From NCBI GenBank assembly GCA_035934555.1, contig DASYXT010000071.1, positions 75,775-139,774 on the forward strand: a stretch of DNA of 64,000 bases. The letters run 5' to 3'. The notes below the pieces were generated by a model that was given only the letters and a program-made list of their open reading frames with translations, was not told where the DNA came from and ran no database searches. Shown here piece after piece: positions 25,847 to 35,306 of this stretch. Each line of letters opens with the position of its first letter. Positions within the stretch are counted from its first letter, which is position 1. A program made the translations under genes and the position numbers. The DNA is from DASYXT01 sp035934555 (lineage in GTDB: Bacteria; Verrucomicrobiota; Verrucomicrobiia; Limisphaerales; UBA8199).

Positions 25847-26752
25847 TCAGTATGGCGGCGCCAGGAGCCCTGCGGAGTGCTGGGTTTCCCAGCGCAGATC
25901 CTGGTCCTGGGGCAGATTCACGTTCAAGGGCAACAGTTGGCCCTGGTGCAGGGCAGGCATCGTGCGGCCATCGAGCCATTTGTGAATCTCAGAGTGGCCA
26001 TCGGCAAACGAAAACCCGGCAGCGCTTCCATGATAGCTCGCTGGATAATCGATAATCTGCCAGGGAGTATTGGGGTCTGAGGCAAACCAACCATCATTGA
26101 TGCTGTCCTCACGTTCATCAAGGATGACGAACAGGCTCGAGGGAGACTTGATATCAGCGGTCTTTTCAAAGACTGGATAGCGGCTTGCGCCTTGCCGCTG
26201 GGCCACCGTCACGCCCGGACCCGCATGTGTGCCCTCCCAAGTGCGGCTCCACGTTCCATAAAAGCAATTCATCGAAACACTGCGCACGCGGTTCATTCGT
26301 TGACCGTAAATCGTTACAGTCGCGTGATCAGCGGGGCATTTGAAGGCGGCCGGTGACTTCACGTACGGCCCCAGATACCCGCAATACTGGTAAAGCCCGC
26401 CGTGCGTGATCAGGTAATTGATATTGGTGTTATCGGTGCTGGCGGTAAAGTCCAGCCAGCCGCCGACCCAACTTTCGTTGTAGTGTGCCTTCCCCGAGTT
26501 ATTCCCGTCGGTGTTATACACCAGCGAATCGTTGCTATCGTCTGCATACATCTGGCAGCCCAGAGTGATCTGGTGGCCGTTATTCATGCAGTAGGTGCCT
26601 TGGGCCTTGAGTCTGGCGCGCGCCAGGGCCGGCAGCAGCATGGCAGCCAGGATGGCGATAATGGCGATGACAACCAGCAGTTCGATCAGCGTAAAGGCCC
26701 GCGAGCGACTGCTGAGTTCCTGCTCTGCGCAGGTGGGGTTCGAGCATTTCAT
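25847..26752 (-). CDS. Type II pseudopilin-like secreted protein
   Basis: 301 residues from the ATG ending at 26752 (MKCSNPTCAEQELSSRSRAF). The prepilin peptidase site and helix are RAFTLIELLVVIAIIAILAA, immediately followed by MLLPALARARLKAQGTYCMN. The mature domain (YADDSNDSLVYNTDG; CGYLGPYVKSPAAFKCPADH; SLFVILDEREDSINDGW) and terminal AAGFSFADGHSEIHKWLDGR match the large H-x-DG group of verrucomicrobial/planctomycete pseudopilin-like proteins. It is probably processed and placed at the cell surface or secretion machinery. A longer in-frame start to 26887 overlaps the TPR gene and lacks support. Confidence 0.88.
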   Translation of the reverse strand: MKCSNPTCAEQELSSRSRAFTLIELLVVIAIIAILAAMLLPALARARLKAQGTYCMNNGHQITLGCQMYADDSNDSLVYNTDGNNSGKAHYNESWVGGWLDFTASTDNTNINYLITHGGLYQYCGYLGPYVKSPAAFKCPADHATVTIYGQRMNRVRSVSMNCFYGTWSRTWEGTHAGPGVTVAQRQGASRYPVFEKTADIKSPSSLFVILDEREDSINDGWFASDPNTPWQIIDYPASYHGSAAGFSFADGHSEIHKWLDGRTMPALHQGQLLPLNVNLPQDQDLRWETQHSAGLLAPPY

Positions 26753-26883
26753 AATCTGAATTTCCGATGCGTGCAACCGCGGCTCAGCTAACTCACCCAA
26801 TAAAACTAACACCCCACGCCCCAAATTGTCAACGAACGCCATGTCGTTAAAATCAATGACTTCCCGGCGGGTGCGCACCCGAT

Positions 26884-29280
26884 TCAATGCCTGCCGGCTT
26901 TCAGGGCCAGAATCGCTTCGAGATTCTGCCGCGCTGCCAGGTTCGTCGGATTCAGTTCCAATGTGATTTGGAACTCCTTGACCGCCTCATCCAGTTTGCC
27001 TGCCTTTGCGAGCGCAAGTCCATCATTCAAATGCCCGGGCGCAAAGTCCGGGCGGGTGCGGACAGCTTCCGCGAACTGGGCCTGCGCTTCCTCGATTCTC
27101 CCTTCCGACGCCAGTTCGCCCCCGAAAAGATATCGAGCCTGCCAGAAATTGGGGTCCATCCGGACCGCAGCGCTGAAATAATCGAGTGCTTGGTTGCCGT
27201 GCTGTTCCGCAACCAAACTAACAGCGTGATAGAAGTAGTCGGCTGGGCCGTTCGGTTGATGAGCGGCGGCAGCCTGGTAATGATTAATGGCTTCATTCCA
27301 ACTGCCTTCATTTTGCTCCATGAATCCCCAGTTTTGATAAGCCTCGACCGAGCCTGGATCCATTTTAAGGCTGCGGGCAAAATACTTTGCCGCTTCGCTT
27401 GTCTGCTGTTGGTTCGCCAACAGCATTCCCATTTCGTTCAAGGCAGGGACATAATCCGTGCGAATAGCCAGGGCGCGCAAAAAGCTTTTTTCCGCTGCGC
27501 GGTCGTTCCCCAGGCGGACCAGCAACCGGCCAACGATGCAAGGAGTCATCGGGTTCTGGGGCAGTAAGTCGCTGACTTGTTGCTCTTGGCCGGGAGCTTC
27601 GGCCAAGCTGCCGGTTTGGTCTAAGAATTGCGCGAAGTTTTCGCGCAAACAATAGTCGCCGGGCCTTAGCGCCAGGGCTTCTTCGTATGCGGCCCGCGAC
27701 TCGGCGCGGGCTTGTTCCGTCATTTGCAAGTTCAGTTCCTGCAGTTTGGCGATGTAAAACTTTGCGCGCGGGACATCGTTCAATTGGCCCGTGAAAGGCG
27801 GCTCCGAAACGCGGCTGTAGTTTTCCTGCCACACGCGGAAGCGGTCCCAGGGTGAAACGGCCAGGCGCCGGTCGCATAATTCCGCAGACGCCCATTGGCT
27901 TTTGCCCTGGGCCAGGAGGGATTTTGGAAGCAGCTTCAGACTTTGTTCGGCAAATGCTCGTCCCAGCAAATAGTTGCCGTCAAAGTTCAAATGCACATGC
28001 TCATAAAATAACTCATTGCCGGGAATTTTTGCCCGGGAACCCTGCGCCAGTAACTCACGGGCATCCAAAAAATCAACGCCCTGGTTCGCCCTGGCCTGCG
28101 CCGCGTCTTGTATGATACGATTAATGCGGGTGTCGGCGCGAAACGCCAGCGTGTCGTCATCGCGGGCCAATTCAAAATCACTCAAGGCTTGCGCGAAATT
28201 GGTCAGCGCAAGCTGGCAGCGCCCAGAGCGAAAATGCAGCTCGGCATATTGCGGATCAATCGCGGCAGCGCGTTCGTATTTTTTGAGCGCCGCGGGGAAA
28301 TCACCCGACCCCTCAAGCGTGATGCCCTCCCGATAAAGCCTGTCCCATTCGCTTTGGTGGGTATCGTCCAAGCCGGCGGAATGCAGCGAACCAAAAGGAG
28401 CACAGTCCTTTAAATTACTTCCGACCGTGCTCAAGATAACAGGCACGCCGGCAGCGCGTCCGGCGCGCAAAATGTCGTCCAGATTCTGTTTGAAATTTTC
28501 GTAGGCGCGCAGCCGGTTCGGATCATCGTAGCGAAGCTGATGCTCTTTAAACATGTCCAGGCCGCGCCAGGTCTGTGGGGTGGCGGAATGCGCCCATCGT
28601 CGCACCAGGCTATCCAGCAATTGGCCGGATTTGGTGGATTTCACCGCGAGCGAGGCGCGAATTAAGTGAATTCCTGCCACCCGCGAACCGAATACGGTGC
28701 CCCCACCGAAGGGGCCGACCATTTCGTTGTTGCCCATGTAAATAATCCACAAATCGCCATCCCGCCGAGCGCATTCACGTGCGATGGGCAAAATCACGTG
28801 CGAATTGATGGCAGTCATCGCCACACAGACCACTTCAAAATCCGTTTTAGGAAAACGTTCGCGCAGCAACACCTGCAGATACCGCCAGGCACCAAAGGTG
28901 GGATCCGGATCGCCCATCGCCGCCGATTCGCCGAACACAAAAATGCGATAGGTGTTGGCCGGTTTCTTTACTGCCATGCGCATGGGTAACGGCGTGCGCG
29001 CCAAAGCGGGTGGGAAGAATCGGTAGCCAAACCGATCATTGGGCACATAATAATCTTTGCCCTGAATATTGATTTTTAGAAAAAAACTGGTGGGATAACC
29101 ATAACCGCACAGACGCAAACCCACCTCTAAGCCGCAGACGCCCAGCAGGATAGCAGCGGGCGCAAAGATTCGGAATAACCACAGACGGCGCCGCGAAATC
29201 CTGAGCGCCGGCTTTTCAGCCATTACCTTCTTTTCTGGCGCAGAACGCTTTTGCTTTGCCGAGTGCTTGCTTCGCTTCAA
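26884..29280 (-). CDS. Membrane-anchored SGNH-hydrolase-like protein with TPR repeats
   Basis: 798 residues. A basic cytoplasmic tail of about 30 residues precedes one transmembrane helix (LFRIFAPAAILLGVCGLEVG). Residues about 105-300 look like an SGNH/GDSL fold: block I YRIFVFGESAAMG (Ser), block III IYMGNNEMVGPFGGG (Gly-Asn-Asn), and block V ELFYEHVHLNFDGNYLLGR (Asp/His region). A TPR insert (PAALKKYERAAAIDPQYAEL) sits inside that domain, and at least five TPR units follow to the end (AAKYFARSLKMDPGSVEAYQ; ALDYFSAAVRMDPNFWQARY; AVKEFQITLELNPTNLAARQ). SGNH proteins of this layout are often acyl- or acetyltransfer/esterase factors in polysaccharide export. Specific role unknown. Confidence 0.8.
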   Translation of the reverse strand: MKRSKHSAKQKRSAPEKKVMAEKPALRISRRRLWLFRIFAPAAILLGVCGLEVGLRLCGYGYPTSFFLKINIQGKDYYVPNDRFGYRFFPPALARTPLPMRMAVKKPANTYRIFVFGESAAMGDPDPTFGAWRYLQVLLRERFPKTDFEVVCVAMTAINSHVILPIARECARRDGDLWIIYMGNNEMVGPFGGGTVFGSRVAGIHLIRASLAVKSTKSGQLLDSLVRRWAHSATPQTWRGLDMFKEHQLRYDDPNRLRAYENFKQNLDDILRAGRAAGVPVILSTVGSNLKDCAPFGSLHSAGLDDTHQSEWDRLYREGITLEGSGDFPAALKKYERAAAIDPQYAELHFRSGRCQLALTNFAQALSDFELARDDDTLAFRADTRINRIIQDAAQARANQGVDFLDARELLAQGSRAKIPGNELFYEHVHLNFDGNYLLGRAFAEQSLKLLPKSLLAQGKSQWASAELCDRRLAVSPWDRFRVWQENYSRVSEPPFTGQLNDVPRAKFYIAKLQELNLQMTEQARAESRAAYEEALALRPGDYCLRENFAQFLDQTGSLAEAPGQEQQVSDLLPQNPMTPCIVGRLLVRLGNDRAAEKSFLRALAIRTDYVPALNEMGMLLANQQQTSEAAKYFARSLKMDPGSVEAYQNWGFMEQNEGSWNEAINHYQAAAAHQPNGPADYFYHAVSLVAEQHGNQALDYFSAAVRMDPNFWQARYLFGGELASEGRIEEAQAQFAEAVRTRPDFAPGHLNDGLALAKAGKLDEAVKEFQITLELNPTNLAARQNLEAILALKAGRH

Positions 29281-29437
29281 ATCAGTTCAACTCCGCTTCA
29301 AAACCGGAGCGCATGCCGGAATTGAAAACGGAACAGTGGAAAATATCGTCTGCCGAGCGGAAATAAAGCCAAACCGGCAGCCACCCTCGCATACCGGAAA
29401 AGTTGCTTTTTCCGATCAGCGACGTTCACTTTTAAGA

Positions 29438-29474
29438 GCAAAAGGTCGGCGCCGACTCTGCGTCGGCGCCGACC
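29438..29474 (-). terminator. Intrinsic terminator behind the large secreted protein gene
   Basis: A perfect 13-bp inverted repeat, GGTCGGCGCCGAC at 29444-29456 and GTCGGCGCCGACC at 29462-29474, with a 5-base loop. Read on the minus strand it is followed by TTTT, as expected for the end of the transcript of the 29517-32453 gene 43 bp upstream. The remaining sequence between 29281 and 29438 shows no gene. Confidence 0.75.
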
Positions 29475-29516
29475 CGGGTTGTTTTCGCAATTCGACTCTA
29501 GTCCCCGCAACCGGGT

Positions 29517-32453
29517 TTATTGAATCTGTAATCTGTAGAATCGAGCCGGTCCCACGGCCGTGTCAGTGACAGTTTTGACGGTGCCGTCGCCAGGAATTGA
29601 GGTGCCAAGCGGCAGCCAGGTGCCGCCAGTGAGAGTGCTATTGTACAGCACCGTGTAGTTGTGGGTGGGCTGGGTCAGAAACGCAAGGTGTATGTTGGCT
29701 CCGCTCAGCGAGACGGTCATCGTCGGGGACTGCACAGCAGCCGGCACAAACATGTAGAAGTTGACATTGACGTTATTCCCGCTTGTCGCCTTCAACGTTT
29801 GAACCCCGCCGAGCGAAATAGTCGCGATGTTGCCATTGGTATCCCGCATGGGCACCCAATGCCATGTCTGCCAGCCCGCAGCGTTTGCATCAGCAAACGA
29901 GCCTAAAAGCTGGGTGGTTTGGTTTGTTGTGCCCCGCCCTGCCGTCACCAGTTTAAGGGTGGTATTATTGAAGGGTCCATTGCCGCCCGCCAGCCGGCCA
30001 TAGACGTTGTAGCTATTGGTAGGGAATGTCCGCGTGTAATTAGCCCATTGTCCGCCATTGTAATATCCCAAGTCGAAATCCTGGGAACCGTTGACAATAA
30101 ATTTGTCGCGAATGAAGTCGCTACAAACCTCGCATTGGAAACCATTGTCGTTATTCCGGTAACCGCCGAGGACTTCACCATCGTACGTGCCGTCATAATC
30201 TACGTTAAACACGGACGCATCCGTGCCGTTAATGCCATTAGCATAATAACTGTTCGTTTGAGGGGTCACTGGCGCCGTGGGCACGGGGTTATCGATAAAT
30301 TGACCACCATTGAAGTCCCAATCTACACCTTCGATCATCAGATTATTCTGGCTGAAGGTGTCAAAGGTTTCCGTGATGTGGTTGGACAAACCGTTTCCAT
30401 CCGTCGCACTCAAGACCAGGGTGATCAGTTGATTTTGCGGGCAGGGAACACTCACACTCCAATTGGTGCTATTCCCCGAGTAGGTTGCCGATGACGAGAT
30501 ATCAACCCCGTTTACCACGGTGTGGATATTATTGGTCGAAACGGTGCTGAACGCAGAACTGACCGAGTAGGTTATATTCGTGACGCTCAGGAAGATATTC
30601 CCATTAAGCGGCGGATGCACGTTATCAGGATTTAAATTATTAATGACCGGAGGGAAGCCGGTGCCCGCTGGAACCAATATGAAGCTCACAAAATTGGCCA
30701 GCCCGCCGCTGAACAGTTGCAGCGTGTTTCGTCCCGTCGGCAAATTCACAATTACTTTGTTGCCATAGGTGTCCGTCAGCGGTAGCCAGGCATAATTGGC
30801 CCCGATGCCGGCACTGATAAACGTCCCCAGATTGGTGGTCGTTTGAAAGGGCGTCCCATATCCGCCGGTCAACAGGTTGAGATTCTCAAAGCTGCCGGGA
30901 TTATTATCATTATAGCGCAGGTAAACCAGATAGTTGCCTGTCGGATAATTCCTTGTGTAATTCTCCCAGTTGCCGGGGTTGTTATAGGCAATCTGGACGT
31001 TATACACATTCGGATCATTGGCGGCCGAGTACTGGGGCAATTGAATGTCGTCAGCTTTTTGCATCGCCACGTTGTTATCCGAACGCACCAACTCCCCTGC
31101 GCCGCCCGGCAGCAGGCCGCTTCCACCATAGGTCGAAATATCCACCCCCAACGTGCCCGCCAGCCCGTTATAGCTGTTGGCGGCAGGTGCGGCGGTGGGT
31201 GTCGGGTTTTGGAAGAACAGACCGTTAGTGTAATCATAGTCTTCAGCACTAACGATAAAGACATTGGTGGGGAAAGTATCAAACGTGACGGTTTTGGCGG
31301 AAGCCAAGCCGACACTATTGGTGACTGACACGCTGATGGTATAAAGGGCGTTAGAGGCCAAACCCGGCAAAGTCACCGATAAATTCGTGGGGGACCCGCT
31401 AAATTGCAGCAGGCTCGTTTCGTTCAGCCCATTCACAACCACACCGACGCCGTTGGTGGGGTTGGTGGGGAGAGCCGCGCCGCCCGCGGCGGCGGAGGTG
31501 ACAGTGAACGTGAAATCAGTGCTGGCGCCATTGAAAAACTTCGAGCCATCGGGGGATAGGTTCCCAATGATTGATGGCGAGGCCCCGCCGACCTGGTTCA
31601 AGGTGGCATCATCCCAGAAAGGCGCGCCGGCCTCGTAAGCAGCCTGGTAGAGATTGATCCGGAATTCCACCCTTACCGCTCCGGGCGGGGCCGTAATGTA
31701 TTGGCCGGGAGCCAGCGTATTAGTGATGCCGCCGGTAACGGCGGGGTCGCTATTTGGCGTTACGGTTGCGGGGTCATATTGATTGGTTACCTGACAATCA
31801 ATCCAATCCAGGAAAATGTTGCCCAGCGCATTGGTCACCACCGGCAGTGTGCCAAGGTAGGTTGGACCCGAGGCCGTACCGACGAGGGCGGGATCAATGA
31901 TTGCCGACTTGTAATCCGCCAGCAACACGTTGCCGGAATCAAAGAACATTACTTCAACCCATCCGTCTTCGTTGCCGGAACCGTCGGCTGCGAAAAGACC
32001 AGAACCTCCCGGCGGGTCGCTGCCGTCATCACCACCAATATGGGAGGTGCAGAATGCGTACGCGGAATACCAGGCATCGGCGGTATAGGTGTTGCCGGGA
32101 GTGCAAGCAAAGGACTGTGCCGCATATGAAATTTGCGGGCCGGCCTGGCCATTGCCATACAAACCCTGCATCCATAAGCCATTCGCTCCAGAGTGAACCA
32201 GCTTAATCGTTGTCGGATCCGCTGCCGTGGCGGAAGCCATGCTCCAGGTTTCGGAAGCATGTTGGGACCAGCTCCCGGGGGCGAAAATAGGCGACGCCTC
32301 AAAACCGGGATTAACGAGCACGTTGGCGGCATTGCCAGACAGTGCCAACAAGGTCAGCATGAGGCCGAAAACAAGCGCTAGCCGAATCCGGCGGTGTTCG
32401 CTCAACGAGCGGTTTATATCTGGGAGGTTTTTGGGAGTGTCATTGGTTTTCAT
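29517..32453 (-). CDS. Large secreted protein with two carbohydrate-binding-like modules
   Basis: 978 residues. The N-terminus has a basic start and a signal helix (RLALVFGLMLTLLALSGNAA). Residues about 45-270 form a first jelly-roll-like domain (NVLVNPGFEASPIFAPGSWS). Two homologous long modules follow, one opening AEDYDYTNGLFFQNPTPTA and one EGVDWDFNGGQFIDNPVPTA. Each contains an NWENYTRNYPTGNYLVYLR or QWANYTRTFPTNSYNVYGR segment typical of CBM6/DUF5010-like sugar-binding folds. Fibronectin/cadherin-like spacers sit between them. The end, WLPLGTSIPGDGTVKTVTDT then AVGPARFYRLQIQ, is the common secreted-protein tail. No catalytic motif is seen; it probably binds glycans or acts as a surface adhesin. 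Confidence 0.75.
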   Translation of the reverse strand: MKTNDTPKNLPDINRSLSEHRRIRLALVFGLMLTLLALSGNAANVLVNPGFEASPIFAPGSWSQHASETWSMASATAADPTTIKLVHSGANGLWMQGLYGNGQAGPQISYAAQSFACTPGNTYTADAWYSAYAFCTSHIGGDDGSDPPGGSGLFAADGSGNEDGWVEVMFFDSGNVLLADYKSAIIDPALVGTASGPTYLGTLPVVTNALGNIFLDWIDCQVTNQYDPATVTPNSDPAVTGGITNTLAPGQYITAPPGAVRVEFRINLYQAAYEAGAPFWDDATLNQVGGASPSIIGNLSPDGSKFFNGASTDFTFTVTSAAAGGAALPTNPTNGVGVVVNGLNETSLLQFSGSPTNLSVTLPGLASNALYTISVSVTNSVGLASAKTVTFDTFPTNVFIVSAEDYDYTNGLFFQNPTPTAAPAANSYNGLAGTLGVDISTYGGSGLLPGGAGELVRSDNNVAMQKADDIQLPQYSAANDPNVYNVQIAYNNPGNWENYTRNYPTGNYLVYLRYNDNNPGSFENLNLLTGGYGTPFQTTTNLGTFISAGIGANYAWLPLTDTYGNKVIVNLPTGRNTLQLFSGGLANFVSFILVPAGTGFPPVINNLNPDNVHPPLNGNIFLSVTNITYSVSSAFSTVSTNNIHTVVNGVDISSSATYSGNSTNWSVSVPCPQNQLITLVLSATDGNGLSNHITETFDTFSQNNLMIEGVDWDFNGGQFIDNPVPTAPVTPQTNSYYANGINGTDASVFNVDYDGTYDGEVLGGYRNNDNGFQCEVCSDFIRDKFIVNGSQDFDLGYYNGGQWANYTRTFPTNSYNVYGRLAGGNGPFNNTTLKLVTAGRGTTNQTTQLLGSFADANAAGWQTWHWVPMRDTNGNIATISLGGVQTLKATSGNNVNVNFYMFVPAAVQSPTMTVSLSGANIHLAFLTQPTHNYTVLYNSTLTGGTWLPLGTSIPGDGTVKTVTDTAVGPARFYRLQIQ

Positions 32454-32542
32454 AAGAACGGTTGCCGACCGGCGGCACTTTTTCAGGGGTTAGGTTAATG
32501 AATTTTGGGAGTAATTGATTTGGGTGGCAACAAGCTGGCATT

Positions 32543-33355
32543 TCAATAGGAATAGATGGCAAAAACATCATTGGCATCGGTGGCCAAATCGGCCCATCTC
32601 GAACTTTGGGAGTGCCCATCACAAAGGACGAAGGTGGCGCGTTGGGAGTGGCGGCAGGCCGCCTGCTTGTTAGGGGGAGGCGCAGTAACCCAGCCCTGAG
32701 TTGGGCCTAATCCCGGAACCGGCTGCCTGGTGGTGAACTCGGTGCTATAGCCACTGGTGGGAAATCTATTGCTTTGCTGATCGGCGATACTTTTCGGAAG
32801 TCCCACATCCCCGAAGAGCCAGAGCTGGCTGGGGCGTGTCAATGAGCCTAGCTTTCGGCTGCCCATGCGCTGACCACCGACCACGCCGAACCGCAGAATA
32901 CCCGCCGCGTTGCCCGCGAAACCCGCTGGGTTTCCTTCCATCGGACCATAACCTTCCAGTTTGATGCCATAAAACAGCCCCGATATCAGATCCGCATTTT
33001 GCACCGCCGGACAACGCCAGACATTGTTCGAAACTGTGTCACTGGTGATGAAATTACCACTAGAGAGGAGCTGGAAATACCAGATGTCCCCAGCCGAGGG
33101 GGGGAATGCGCCCGTGCTCAGCGGCGGCAAGTAATCATTGTTGTCGCCGGCATACATCATCATGGCGAGGCCGATTTGCCTGTTGTTGCTGAGACACTTG
33201 ATGGCCTGGGCCTTTACTTTTGCCCTGGCCAGCGCCGGCAGCAACATCGCCGCCAGAATCGCGATGATGGCGATGACCACCAACAATTCTATTAGTGTGA
33301 ACCCAGCCACGAGCAGATCTTTGCGCCGATGTTTCTCATTTGGCTCCGGCGGCAT
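32543..33355 (-). CDS. Type II pseudopilin-like secreted protein
   Basis: 270 residues. A short basic leader (MPPEPNEKHRRKDLLVAG) is cut before FTLIELLVVIAIIAILAAM. It continues LLPALARAKVKAQAIKCLSN then NRQIGLAMMMYAGDNND. The C-terminus carries the H-x-DG element RATFVLCDGHSQSSRWADL. Same family as the 25847-26752 gene but with a shorter, different mature domain. It precedes the large secreted protein gene by about 90 bp in the same direction, so they may share a transcript and be delivered together (inference). Confidence 0.88.
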   Translation of the reverse strand: MPPEPNEKHRRKDLLVAGFTLIELLVVIAIIAILAAMLLPALARAKVKAQAIKCLSNNRQIGLAMMMYAGDNNDYLPPLSTGAFPPSAGDIWYFQLLSSGNFITSDTVSNNVWRCPAVQNADLISGLFYGIKLEGYGPMEGNPAGFAGNAAGILRFGVVGGQRMGSRKLGSLTRPSQLWLFGDVGLPKSIADQQSNRFPTSGYSTEFTTRQPVPGLGPTQGWVTAPPPNKQAACRHSQRATFVLCDGHSQSSRWADLATDANDVFAIYSY

Positions 33356-33716
33356 AAGGATGGGCCCCTCAGCTTAGCCGACGTTGCGTGAGCCTGTATC
33401 GGTGGGAGTTCATCATACTGCTTAATCTCGTTGAGAGTTCGAGTGTCATTCAGACCCAGTGTGAGGTCGTTTTAGAATATTTCACGAAACTTGTAAAGAG
33501 AAATATTACATTTTTCAGTTAGATCGTTCCATCCCCAATCCTGAGCGCCATTTTGAGGCCTTTTCCTGGCATCCACGTGCGTCAAAAACATGAGATGCGC
33601 GATCGTTTCGTGTGCAAACTGTCACAAAACGGCCCTGGACATTCAAAAGTCATTGACAATTTCTGTGCTATTTAATATTACATTGGCCGTGCAACAGACC
33701 GGCATTTCCCTTGCCC
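33356..33716. other. 361-bp divergent intergenic region, AT-rich
   Basis: Separates the minus-strand pseudopilin gene from the plus-strand sugar porter. The base composition is clearly more AT-rich than its neighbours, especially 33470-33530 and 33640-33690. No ORF with coding character, no family A/B/C repeat and no RNA gene is visible. It contains the promoter listed separately at 33653. Confidence 0.6.
33653..33681 (+). promoter_or_regulatory. Likely sigma70-type promoter of the sugar-porter operon
   Basis: A consensus TTGACA at 33653-33658 is followed after 17 bases by TATTAC (33676-33681), with TTTAATATT overlapping it. The ATG of the transporter is 35 bases further on, giving a short leader. 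Only the -35 box is a perfect match. Confidence 0.55.
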
Positions 33717-35306
33717 ATGCAAAATAGATTCTACATGATCCTGATCGCGGTGATTGTAGCTTTGGGCGGCTTTTTGCTCGGGTTCGATGCGACGGTGATT
33801 TCCGGGGCGGTGCCCTTCCTGCGCAAATATTTTGAGCTCACTGATCTTTCGGCCGGGTGGGCAGTAAGTTGCTTCGGGTATGGCGCGTTAGGCGGCTACG
33901 CGGTGGCCGGGCCGGTGAGCGACCGTTTTGGCCGCAAGAGTGTGCTGCTGCTGACGGCCATTTTCTTCACGGTGTCCGCGCTGCTGTCGGCATTGAGCAC
34001 GCGGTTCCCGGTTTTCGTGTGCTCACGCATTTTGGGCGGGATTGCGCTGGGTGGTCCGCTGCTGATCGCGCCGGTGTACATCGCGGAGATCGCGCCACCA
34101 AAACTGCGCGGAAGCATGGTTTCGATCAACCAATTGATGATCGTGTTGGGCATCTCGGCTTCCTTCTTTTCGAATTATTTCCTGCTCCAGTTGGGTGAGA
34201 ACAGTTGGCGCTGGATGCTCGGGGTCGAGGCGGCGCCGGCGGTGTTGTACTTCACCTGCTTGTTTTTTGTGCCCGAGAGCCCGCGCTGGCTGTTGTTGCG
34301 TGGACAAGAATCTCGCGCCCGCGCGGTGTTTACGCGTGTCTGTGGGGCCGAGCGGGCGGAGAGCGAACTGCGCAACATCCGCGAAAGCATTTCTCACGAG
34401 TCCGGCGCGCCGGCCAATCTGCCGTCGCGGTTGGCGGCGCTGTTTGGCCGGCGGATGCGGCGCATTATCTTCATCGCGCTGGCGTTGGCATTCTTCCAAA
34501 TGGCCACCGGCATCAACGCGATCTTTTATTACCTGCCGACAATTTTCTCCCACGCGGGCAGTCTGCAGAACACCGCGTTCATGCAAGCCGCACTGGTCGG
34601 CCTGGTCAATGTGACGATGACACTGGTGGCGATCTGGCTTATCGACCGGCTGGGCCGCAAGCCGTTGCTGGCGCTGGGCGCCGCCGGCATGGCCGTTTCG
34701 TTGCTGACCTGCGCCTGGGCGTTTCATGCTTCGTCCTATCAGCTCACCGAGAAGTCTTTTGCACTGCTCGAACAGGCCAAAGTGCCGGCCGGCCTGGTGA
34801 TGCAGTTACGAGCGACGCCACATCCCGTCTCGACCACCGAAACCGCCTACGTTCAGACCCTTGAAAGCGCCGTCGGCGCTGCGCAAATTGCCCCTTACCG
34901 CGACACGCTGGTCCAGGCCGGACTCAAGATTCAAGCGACGCTGGTGCTGGTGGCGATCATGGGATTTGTCGCTTCGTTCGCGATCTCGCTTGGGCCGGTG
35001 ATGTGGGTGCTATTGTCGGAAATCTTCCCGCACGAACACCGCGGCATGGCTATTTCACTGGTGGGCTTCTGGAACGGGCTGGTGAGTTCCAGCGTGACGC
35101 TAATCTTCCCTTGGGAGCTGTCACACCTGGGCTCGGGCGGCGCGTTTCTGGGATACGGGTTGCTGGCGATCGCCACCTGGATTTTCGTCATCGGGTTCAT
35201 CCCTGAAACCAAAGGACGCAGCCTCGAGGAATTGGAGCTCCTTCTCACACCACAACCTCCTCCTGGCAAAGTTTCCCAACCGGAGTTTTCTCATGAAGGT
35301 CATTAA
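33717..35306 (+). CDS. Sugar porter (MFS family) transporter
   Basis: 529 residues from ATG 33717; a TTG at 33711 is alternative. Twelve-helix major facilitator of the sugar-porter type: GGFLLGFDATVISGAVPFLR (helix 1), YAVAGPVSDRFGRKSVLLL (loop 2-3), PESPRWLLLRGQESRARAVF (end of helix 6), TGINAIFYYLPTIF (helix 7, QQxxG-type sugar site) and PETKGRSLEELE at the C-terminus. An unusual insertion of about 70 residues lies between helices 9 and 10 (ASSYQLTEKSFALLEQAKVP to IAPYRDTLVQAGLKI). First gene of an operon with two glycosidase-like genes; the next start overlaps it by 14 bp. Confidence 0.92.
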   Translation: MQNRFYMILIAVIVALGGFLLGFDATVISGAVPFLRKYFELTDLSAGWAVSCFGYGALGGYAVAGPVSDRFGRKSVLLLTAIFFTVSALLSALSTRFPVFVCSRILGGIALGGPLLIAPVYIAEIAPPKLRGSMVSINQLMIVLGISASFFSNYFLLQLGENSWRWMLGVEAAPAVLYFTCLFFVPESPRWLLLRGQESRARAVFTRVCGAERAESELRNIRESISHESGAPANLPSRLAALFGRRMRRIIFIALALAFFQMATGINAIFYYLPTIFSHAGSLQNTAFMQAALVGLVNVTMTLVAIWLIDRLGRKPLLALGAAGMAVSLLTCAWAFHASSYQLTEKSFALLEQAKVPAGLVMQLRATPHPVSTTETAYVQTLESAVGAAQIAPYRDTLVQAGLKIQATLVLVAIMGFVASFAISLGPVMWVLLSEIFPHEHRGMAISLVGFWNGLVSSSVTLIFPWELSHLGSGGAFLGYGLLAIATWIFVIGFIPETKGRSLEELELLLTPQPPPGKVSQPEFSHEGH

